Part shown: piece after piece, positions 58,980 through 64,000 of the stretch
How the letters are laid out: every line of letters begins with the position of its first letter
Numbering within the stretch: the stretch's first letter is position 1
Assembly: GCF_001469165.1 (NCBI RefSeq)
Contig: NZ_JABX01000036.1
Coordinates: 1 to 64,000 of the forward strand
Direction: 5' to 3'
Source of the DNA: Thiohalocapsa sp. ML1
GTDB taxonomy: Bacteria > Pseudomonadota > Gammaproteobacteria > Chromatiales > Chromatiaceae
DNA length: 64,000 nt
Notes under the pieces: model-generated
Database searches by the model: none
What the model saw: only the letters and a program-made list of their open reading frames with translations
What the model was told of the DNA's origin: nothing
Program-made: the position numbers and the translations under genes

Positions 58980-59969
58980 TCAGCGGGCAACGTCACCACC
59001 CGGCAGCGAGCGGGCGGCGTCGAGGATTGGGTCGAAGCTCGTGGACAGGATGGCCGCGATGTTGCGCGCATGGTTGACCAGCCAGAGGCTGTCGTCTTTG
59101 CCGTTCAGGACAATCGGCGGGTACAACTGCGACACCCGGTACAGCTCTTTGATGGCCTCGTCGAGCGCCACCAGCGCGTCCTCCTCGAAGTCCGACGCGT
59201 AGGCGGAACGCACGGCCGCAAGCGTGTCGGCGGCCACCGCCGAGGCGCAGATGGCCGAATACACCCGCTGGCGACGCTGCTCGGGCGGCACCGTGTCGGC
59301 GTCGTTCAGGCGCGAATAGATCTTGTCCATGGCGCCGTTCTGGCCACCCACCTCGGTGAGCAGCGCCGCCAGATCGTCCGAGCGCACGTTGCTTACGGCG
59401 TTGCCGGCGCGCAGGTCGCTGACATAATCGTCGAAGTCCTTGAAGCCGAGCTCGTACTCGTGCCGGGAGTCCGCCCCGCCGAGCCAGGAGAGGCCCCAGC
59501 GCCGCGGGTCATAGTTGAACTTCTTGGCGGCGTTGGTGAGCCGCGGGTCGTCCTGGGACGAGCCGCCGATGCGCGCGGTGCGGTCGGCGAAGACCTCGAA
59601 GATCTCCGTGGTCATGTACCAGATGCCGCCGGGCTCACCCTTGATGCCGGCCGCACAGGCCGCGTTGCGGTCGAAGAAGATCACCAGGTCGTTGGGAACC
59701 CAGTTGCCCTGGTCGTTCAGGCGGCGCCGAAACTGATACGTGATGGCCTCCGCCAGCAGGGCGCCCTTCTTGTCGCGGCTGAGGTCGGCGTTGGCCTTGT
59801 CCTGGAACCCCGGGTTGATGTCGGGCTTGTCCCATATCCAGAACAGGATGCCGATCCAGAGCGCCGCGATCAGCACCGGGATACCGATGGTCAGGCCCGA
59901 CCAGAGCACGGTCTGCTTGGTGAGCCCGGCCAGGAGCCGCTTGATTGCGCTCTTGTTTGCTTCCGCCAT
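58980..59969 (-). CDS. DUF2333 membrane-anchored protein
   Basis: A 329-residue protein of the DUF2333 family, widespread in gammaproteobacteria. One membrane helix spans about residues 25-46 (LTIGIPVLIAALWIGILFWI), and the rest appears periplasmic (DKPDINPGF, IFFDRNAACAAGIKGEPGG). GGAGGT lies before the ATG at 59969. Function not known. It is convergent with metG. Confidence 0.9.
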   Translation of the reverse strand: MAEANKSAIKRLLAGLTKQTVLWSGLTIGIPVLIAALWIGILFWIWDKPDINPGFQDKANADLSRDKKGALLAEAITYQFRRRLNDQGNWVPNDLVIFFDRNAACAAGIKGEPGGIWYMTTEIFEVFADRTARIGGSSQDDPRLTNAAKKFNYDPRRWGLSWLGGADSRHEYELGFKDFDDYVSDLRAGNAVSNVRSDDLAALLTEVGGQNGAMDKIYSRLNDADTVPPEQRRQRVYSAICASAVAADTLAAVRSAYASDFEEDALVALDEAIKELYRVSQLYPPIVLNGKDDSLWLVNHARNIAAILSTSFDPILDAARSLPGGDVAR

Positions 59970-60280
59970 GATTTAACCTCCATGGGTTTTCGGTGGCATC
60001 GGGGCCTGCCCTGCCGGCGAGCGCGCCGAAGCCGATCGCGTCGGCGATTGCCGGCGCAGGGTTTTCACGTCAGAGCCCGACCAGCCTACGCCGTTTGCGG
60101 CTGAATTTGGCGCCGCTGCGCTGGATGGGCGCCGTCGCTGCAAGCGCGCAATCCACTGCCGGCGGCGCAGATGTTAGCCGCCGCGGCGGCGGCTGTCGCG
60201 CGCCATACAGTCGAGCGATCCGCTGGCCGTTCGTCGAATCGCCCCGCCCGGGATGCGCCGACGCCCGTCCGACTCGCAGG
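59970..60280. other. 311-bp gap upstream of the DUF2333 gene
   Basis: Holds the DUF2333 promoter region next to 59970 and GC-rich sequence toward the small ORF at 60281. I see no gene, RNA or repeat that I can support. Confidence 0.5.
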
Positions 60281-60532
60281 CTAGGCCCGCTGCATCCCCG
60301 CGATCAGCGTCTCGTACGCCGGATAGGTTCGATTGCCCTGGCGCTGGCGTTCGTATACATCGGCGTTTTCGCCCAGCGCGCGGTCGATATCCATTACCGC
60401 CTCGGACAGGGGTTCCGCCTCGTCCACCTCGGGCGGCTCCGACGCAATGCGTGCGAGCAACTGCTCGCGGTCGGCGATCATGGAACCGATCGCCACGGTC
60501 AGTGTGCTTAGGGAGAGCTCGGGCATGGGCAT
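60281..60532 (-). CDS. Small hypothetical protein, 83 residues
   Basis: Starts MPMPELSLSTLTVAIGSMIA and reads as a helical, acidic protein (EPPEVDEAEPLSEAVMDIDRALGENADVYERQRQGN). Amino acid use is more protein-like than in the other frames, and a stop ends it cleanly. It lies just downstream of the ATPase remnant on the same strand. I do not recognise a family. The ribosome-binding site is weak. Confidence 0.5.
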   Translation of the reverse strand: MPMPELSLSTLTVAIGSMIADREQLLARIASEPPEVDEAEPLSEAVMDIDRALGENADVYERQRQGNRTYPAYETLIAGMQRA

Positions 60533-60539
60533 CCGCCGG

Positions 60540-60725
60540 GGCTATGCGCTGGACTCGAAACGGCGGTAGTCGGCGCACCAGAAGCAGGTCCACCAGCAGG
60601 TCGATGTAGGTGGCGATCTCGTGGGCGAGTGTGGTGTTGCCGACCTGGCGCGGGCCGATGAGGGCGACCGCGGCCTGGCTTGCCAGGGCAGCTTCGATCT
60701 TTGAGCCAATGGCGCGAGGTATCAT
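60540..60725 (-). pseudogene. Remnant of an AAA_14/DUF4143-type ATPase
   Basis: The frame opens MIPRAIGSKIEAAL and continues AAVALIGPRQVGNTTLAHEIA, the start of the AAA_14 ATPase that precedes DUF4143. The Walker A Lys is replaced by Asn (GNTT for GKTT). After about 45 codons the sequence jumps to a C-terminal-like TYIDLLVDLLLVRRLPPF and then loses the frame. The normal protein is about 400 residues, so most of the gene has been deleted. Confidence 0.65.
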
Positions 60726-61041
60726 CATTGCCAATTAAAAGTGCCGCTTTAAATATGCAACGATAATCGCCGACATCGATTTTTTCACATACGACATTTT
60801 TTGGACTTTCGCGTCTCCCAAGCGCCGGGCTCTAGGCGTGCCGGTCTCCTGACCGGAACGCCCGGAGCCACGTCGCCCGTTCCCGACGGGCGACAATTGC
60901 AGGCGGGTGGGTGCGCTGATACTGGCCCAGCGCGCCGGCGGCGGCTGTCTGTTCATCCATTGCGCGACACCGCTCCCGCGGTCGCGCCTCAAAGGGCGCT
61001 TTGCGCCCCGGGGCAGTGATGCGCGGGAACGGCGAAGGGCC

Positions 61042-61144
61042 TTGATCATAACTCCGGCCACGCGGTCGCGCCGACTGCGTAGTCAGGCCATCCTGGCCTG
61101 ACGCCACCAGGGCTGGAAGCCCTGGCTACGTGCGGAGCCCGCGG
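61042..61144 (+). repeat. Dispersed hairpin element, copy R3
   Basis: Full-length match to R1 at 11980-12082: TTGATCATAACTCCG at the start, CAGGGCT-GGA-AGCCCTG near the end, then GGAGCCCGCGGC. It lies in the right accessory zone. Confidence 0.8.
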
Positions 61145-61212
61145 CGCGGGCCGGGATAACGATCAAGGCCCGGCGAAGACTCGGCAGCGAAGCACCCCGC
61201 CCGTCGCCGAGC

Positions 61213-61460
61213 TGGAGCCGGGCCGGAGAGCCGACCTCCCGGTCGGCTCCCCAGTCGCGACACCAGTGCATTGCATCCCGCTCTGGCGCCGTGTTGACCT
61301 GGAGGTCAACGCTCCAGTCCCCTCGACAACGACGAAACTCCGGTCTCGGGATTCGGGTAGCGAAGCACTAACGAGGCTTCGCCTCAGACCGACGAGTCGT
61401 GCTCCTCGCTATCGCTATCGGAATCGGTTGGCACTCGGTTCGATTTCGATAGCGATCCCG
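61213..61460 (-). repeat. Dispersed double-palindrome element, copy C (inverted)
   Basis: Reverse-complement copy of the element at 103-400. It shows GCCGACCT-CCC-GGTCGGC near 61230, the linker with the GGATGCA core, and GTGTTGACCT-GG-AGGTCAAC at about 61291-61310. The module with GGTTGGCACTCGGTTCGATT is in the plus orientation at about 61424-61457, so this copy is rearranged. Confidence 0.75.
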
Positions 61461-61471
61461 ACGCCCCGCTC

Positions 61472-61515
61472 GGAACTTGACTCATCTGCAAACATTCGGC
61501 ACCGCCAAGCAATCT
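61472..61515 (-). repeat. Short inverted-repeat element, copy 3 (inverted)
   Basis: Reverse complement of 24203-24243: begins AACTTGACTCATCTGC and ends GCCAAGCAATCTAG. It borders the repeat cluster. Confidence 0.75.
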
Positions 61516-61558
61516 AGTGAGGCAGAGCCTCCGAGCTACAGGTCGCGGATAGAGTGGG

Positions 61559-61987
61559 TTAGCGTTTGCTGACCTGCTGCGTCTTCAGATCGACATCGTA
61601 AACCTCTTCACGCTCGTTGGTCACAATGAGCTTGCTGCCCCACCAGGACAAATTCATTTTCTTGATGAGCACGTCCTGAACGTCTTTCTCTTCGTCCGGA
61701 TCGTATTGCGTTTCGTAGACGACCAGGGTCCACTTCTCTTCGCCCGTGGATTCGTCTATCGCGGCGATGATGCCGCCGTTTTGCTCGAACCCGCGGGCGC
61801 GGGCGCCGCGCAACACCTCGTAACGAATACCGCCTTTCGAGACTGGATCGGCAATAAAGCCTCTGCGCTTGGGTTTTTCCATCGCTTTTACCTCGTTGGC
61901 CATTACGCCCTGGTTCGAGGGCGGCTCAACGGCCTCGCTCGCGCTCAAAAACCAGGGAATAGCAAGAATAATAAGAGCTTTATGCAT
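61559..61987 (-). CDS. Small exported protein of unknown function
   Basis: A 142-residue protein with a signal peptide of about 19 residues (MHKALIILAIPWFLSASEA). The mature part has a single beta-propeller-like blade pattern: GGIIAAIDESTGEEKWTLVVYE, then MNLSWWGSKLIVTNEREEVYDVDLKT. The coding stretch is notably less GC-rich than the core genes. It follows the M35-like peptidase gene on the same strand with a 29-bp gap, so the two are probably co-transcribed; an inhibitor or immunity role for the peptidase is only a guess. Confidence 0.75.
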   Translation of the reverse strand: MHKALIILAIPWFLSASEAVEPPSNQGVMANEVKAMEKPKRRGFIADPVSKGGIRYEVLRGARARGFEQNGGIIAAIDESTGEEKWTLVVYETQYDPDEEKDVQDVLIKKMNLSWWGSKLIVTNEREEVYDVDLKTQQVSKR

Positions 61988-62016
61988 GCTTGCAGGCTTC
62001 CGCGCCGCAAATACGA

Positions 62017-63021
62017 TTACACCAGGGTATTGTTCAGGGTGCCTTTGGACAGGGCGCCCACGACGTCGGCAGCGAAATAAGCCCAGCTATCCGCGTTCTT
62101 GAGGGCTTGGTCGCTGGTGAATCCTGGTCCGGGCTTGAGTCCCTCGTAGTCGTATTTGATGTCGTCGGTCGAGACGAGTTTGTGCGACAGCTCGTGAATC
62201 ACCGTCAAGGCGCATAGCCATAACTTGGGAATGTTGCCGAACCAGTCTCGCCGGCCGGTTTTCAGGAAAAGCTGGTAGATGTAAATGACCGGCATACTGT
62301 CGCCGGCGTTGACCGAGGCAAAGGTGGAATCATAATCACCACTGGCGCGCAGGTGCGGGCGATCGGCAAAAATCACGGCATTGGAGTTGCAACTTGCGGT
62401 GATCTTGCGGAATCCCGCGGCCAGCTTGGCGATGGTCACATCCAAATCGCCGCTGCTGCCGTCGAGAAACCAACGCTCGACCTTGGCCCGCACGTCGTCT
62501 TTCCTGCCGCCCAATGCCACTTCGACGTCTGCACTCCATTTTCTCGCCAATTGCACGGATTCGGACATCATCTTGCGGTTGCCGCCGCCGAAGACTTCCA
62601 GCTCGTCTTTCAAATCAACTTTTAAGCTGTCAGCGGATTTGCCGCTGAGAACATCGAATACCCATTTCCCATAGGCCGTCGGGTGATCAACGACCCATAT
62701 GCTTTGGCCGCCCGCTTTTGATACCAGATAGAAATGGTACATGGACTTGAGCAGCGCCGCGCGGTCTTGAAATCCGTTTTTGCCTGGTTGGGCGCCGGCC
62801 ACTATCGCTTCGGCCCGTGCATTACTCCGAAACAGGGTCCAACTCGCGGCGCTATCGACTCTTTCTCGGAGTTTGTCCAACACGTCCGCATCCGCAACCG
62901 ACGGGCCATTGGCTTCCAGCAGAGACTTGAGGCCGCTCTCTATGTCCTTCCAGTCCGCGGCGAGGGCTTTGACTTGGCAAAGTTGCCGACATTTATTGTA
63001 AACCTCTGTGTATACGTTCAT
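62017..63021 (-). CDS. M35-like (aspzincin) zinc metallopeptidase
   Basis: A 334-residue protein. Near the C-terminus it has TVIHELSHKLVSTDDIKYDYEG: the zinc His276, catalytic Glu277 and His280, then an Asp (286/287) as third ligand in a GTxxDxxY-like stretch, and NADSWAYF soon after, as in M35 deuterolysins. The N-terminal two thirds are unrecognised and largely helical. No signal peptide is visible, so export would need a specialised route. ATG 63021 has GAGA upstream; frames beyond it are repeat-like. Lower GC than the core genes suggests transfer. Confidence 0.78.
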   Translation of the reverse strand: MNVYTEVYNKCRQLCQVKALAADWKDIESGLKSLLEANGPSVADADVLDKLRERVDSAASWTLFRSNARAEAIVAGAQPGKNGFQDRAALLKSMYHFYLVSKAGGQSIWVVDHPTAYGKWVFDVLSGKSADSLKVDLKDELEVFGGGNRKMMSESVQLARKWSADVEVALGGRKDDVRAKVERWFLDGSSGDLDVTIAKLAAGFRKITASCNSNAVIFADRPHLRASGDYDSTFASVNAGDSMPVIYIYQLFLKTGRRDWFGNIPKLWLCALTVIHELSHKLVSTDDIKYDYEGLKPGPGFTSDQALKNADSWAYFAADVVGALSKGTLNNTLV

Positions 63022-63381
63022 TCTCTCAATCTCGCGACGTCTTATAAGGTCCGACTGAACTGCGCGCAATCTTATAGTCGGGCTATGGTCGTGGCAATTG
63101 ACGGATAGGAAACCCCCAGCCACACGGAGCGTCCAGGTTGGCTCGGGAGATGACGATAGCGGGGGCGCGATGTGTGGTCAACAACGTTCAGCGCGGCTGA
63201 CGGGCGTCGTGGGGTGGTGCAGGCGCGCGCATTCCGGGGTGCTGGGGCGCGCATCTGCGGTAGTGCGCCGCCGGGAGACGAGGGGGGCTGCACCGTTTCT
63301 GATCAAGGGCCCTTCCTGCGCCGGCGCAATGGGGCAGTTTGTCTATGCCCGCGGGGCCGATCGCGGCGCTTAGGGGGGAAC
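63022..63381. other. 360-bp gap between the peptidase and antitoxin genes
   Basis: Contains the peptidase promoter region near 63030-63110 (relatively AT-rich) and GC-rich DNA beyond. No gene or repeat that I can support. Confidence 0.5.
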
Positions 63382-63705
63382 CTAATCCGTTTCGCCCTCG
63401 GCAACGCGCAACGGTTGCGCCACCAGCTTCACGCCCAAGGCATGACAAACGCGGTTGATGGTGTCGAAGCGCGGTTGCGACTCGGGGCGCAACGCCTGGT
63501 AGAGCGCCTCGCGCGCCAAGCCCGTCGCCTTCGCGATCTCTGTCATGCCGCGAGCGCGGTCGACGGTACCGAGCGCCTGCGCCAGGGCGGCGGGGTCGTC
63601 TTCTTCCAGCACGACCGTCAGATACTCGGCGATCGCTTGATCGTCGTCCAGGTACTCGGTGACATCGAGCTCGGGCAGATCGGCGATGCGGATTCTTTCG
63701 CTCAT
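63382..63705 (-). CDS. HigA-like antitoxin (helix-turn-helix)
   Basis: A 107-residue protein of the addiction-module antidote type. DVTEYLDDDQAIAEYLTVVLEEDDPAALAQALGTVDRARG is the family N-terminus and MTEIAKATGLAREALYQALRPESQPRFDTINRVCHALG the helix-turn-helix. ATG 63705 follows the stop of the truncated toxin by two bases, the usual toxin-first order. Since the toxin is broken, this antitoxin is orphaned and could act as a plain repressor. Confidence 0.88.
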   Translation of the reverse strand: MSERIRIADLPELDVTEYLDDDQAIAEYLTVVLEEDDPAALAQALGTVDRARGMTEIAKATGLAREALYQALRPESQPRFDTINRVCHALGVKLVAQPLRVAEGETD

Positions 63706-63707
63706 GC

Positions 63708-63785
63708 TTAATTCCTTGTGGTCAAGTCGTCCTTGATGTTCCGCAGCCAGGCCGAGAACGCCAGCGTTTGCTTGATGGTGAACAT
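63708..63785 (-). pseudogene. Truncated HigB/RelE-type toxin, 25 codons
   Basis: An ATG at 63785 reads MFTIKQTLAFSAWLRNIKDD, the start of a HigB-like addiction-module killer protein, and continues five codons to a TAA at 63708. The normal protein is about 100 residues, so about 75 codons have been deleted. It sits two bases before the antitoxin. Confidence 0.7.
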
Positions 63786-63796
63786 TGAGCTGGATC

Positions 63797-63812
63797 GTAA
63801 TCAACCGATTAC
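63797..63812. promoter_or_regulatory. Palindromic operator candidate of the toxin-antitoxin operon
   Basis: GTAATC-AACC-GATTAC is a perfect 6-bp inverted repeat with a 4-bp spacer, 11 bp upstream of the toxin-remnant ATG. Its position and symmetry suit binding of the HTH antitoxin. Confidence 0.45.
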
Positions 63813-63896
63813 AAGTGCGCAACCGGAGCTTCGGGCGGCTCGGCGGTATCCCGGCTTGGGCCGACCAAGCCTCGGCGCCCGCGCCCGCCCGCCGAT

Positions 63897-64000
63897 TCAA
63901 CCCAGCTCCGCCGCGAGCAGACGCGCCGGCTCCTCTGCCTGCACCTGCTCGCGCCACAAGGGCACCTGCCAGAAGTACCGCCCGTCGGAGCGGCCGATGA
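63897..64000 (-). CDS. C-terminal end of an unrecognised gene, cut by the window edge
   Basis: On the minus strand the last 33 codons read IGRSDGRYFWQVPLWREQV... and end LLAAELG, then TGA at 63897-63899. Aromatic-rich, protein-like composition suggests a real gene whose start lies beyond 64000. I cannot name its family. Confidence 0.5.
   Translation of the reverse strand, partial: IGRSDGRYFWQVPLWREQVQAEEPARLLAAELG

Larger units (their letters stand above)
60735..61558. other. 824-bp repeat cluster without genes
   Basis: Holds R3 (61042-61144), the reversed copy C of the double-palindrome element (61213-61460) and copy 3 of the short inverted repeat (61472-61515). A GACACCGCTCCCGCGGT...GCGCCCCG segment near 60963-61013 also resembles 13963-14010. 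Only short, repeat-derived frames occur. The AT-rich 60735-60800 stretch may be the promoter of the deleted ATPase gene. Confidence 0.75.

Overview
The window is very GC-rich DNA from a gammaproteobacterium. The gene order orn / queG-nnr-tsaE-amiC-mutL-miaA-hfq-hflX-hflK-hflC-(DUF2065)-hisZ-purA, then yceD-rpmF-plsX-fabH-fabD-fabG-acpP-fabF-pabC-mltG-tmk-holB-pilZ-tatD, is the classical gammaproteobacterial core arrangement. The GC richness, the oxaloacetate decarboxylase Na+ pump, the DUF2333 protein, the hisZ position and the many palindromic intergenic repeats fit the Chromatiales (purple sulfur bacteria and relatives). That placement is inference.

Layout. 1-439: intergenic repeats. 440-2485: rsgA, a small c-type cytochrome and orn. 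2595-24007: a 21-kb accessory block, all on the minus strand, which is the main find. Read in transcription order it holds a DrmD-like SNF2-family helicase, a 1761-residue PglX/DrmMI-like adenine methylase, an unrecognised 274-residue protein, a MntA/HepT-like pair with truncated HepT, a partly duplicated Phd-UPF0175 antitoxin, a DUF6883-DUF4926 pair, a Phd-UPF0175/DUF3368 (PIN) module, a Doc-type Fic toxin with antitoxin, a 2184-residue DruE-like DUF1998 helicase that seems to end in a Vsr/DUF559-like nuclease domain, and an SF1 helicase with a RelE-like N-terminal domain, coupled to the DruE-like gene by an ATGA overlap. I read this as a defence island inserted exactly between orn and queG, which are neighbours (with glycine tRNA genes between) in E. 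coli.

24469-40956: the queG to purA core cluster, on the plus strand except queG. A ParDE module is wedged between amiC and mutL, and a perfect 4 x 13-bp tandem repeat fills the whole DUF2065-hisZ spacer. 40984-44251: oadGAB. 44379-55621: the yceD to tatD operon for fatty acid and phospholipid initiation, murein tailoring and DNA replication. 55950-58859: an exported EF-hand protein and metG. 58980-64000: a second, looser accessory zone with a DUF2333 protein, a decayed AAA-family ATPase, 0.8 kb of repeats, a small exported protein, an M35-like (HExxH) metallopeptidase, a HigA-like antitoxin whose toxin is cut to 25 codons, and the end of a gene running off the edge.

Several dispersed repeat families recur in intergenic DNA: a double palindrome at three loci (left edge, just before the drmD-like gene, right accessory zone), a second hairpin element at three loci, a third short inverted repeat, and arrays of a GGGCCRA heptamer, two of them folding into 19-21-bp hairpins. 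All function calls come from reading motifs and gene order; no database search was run.
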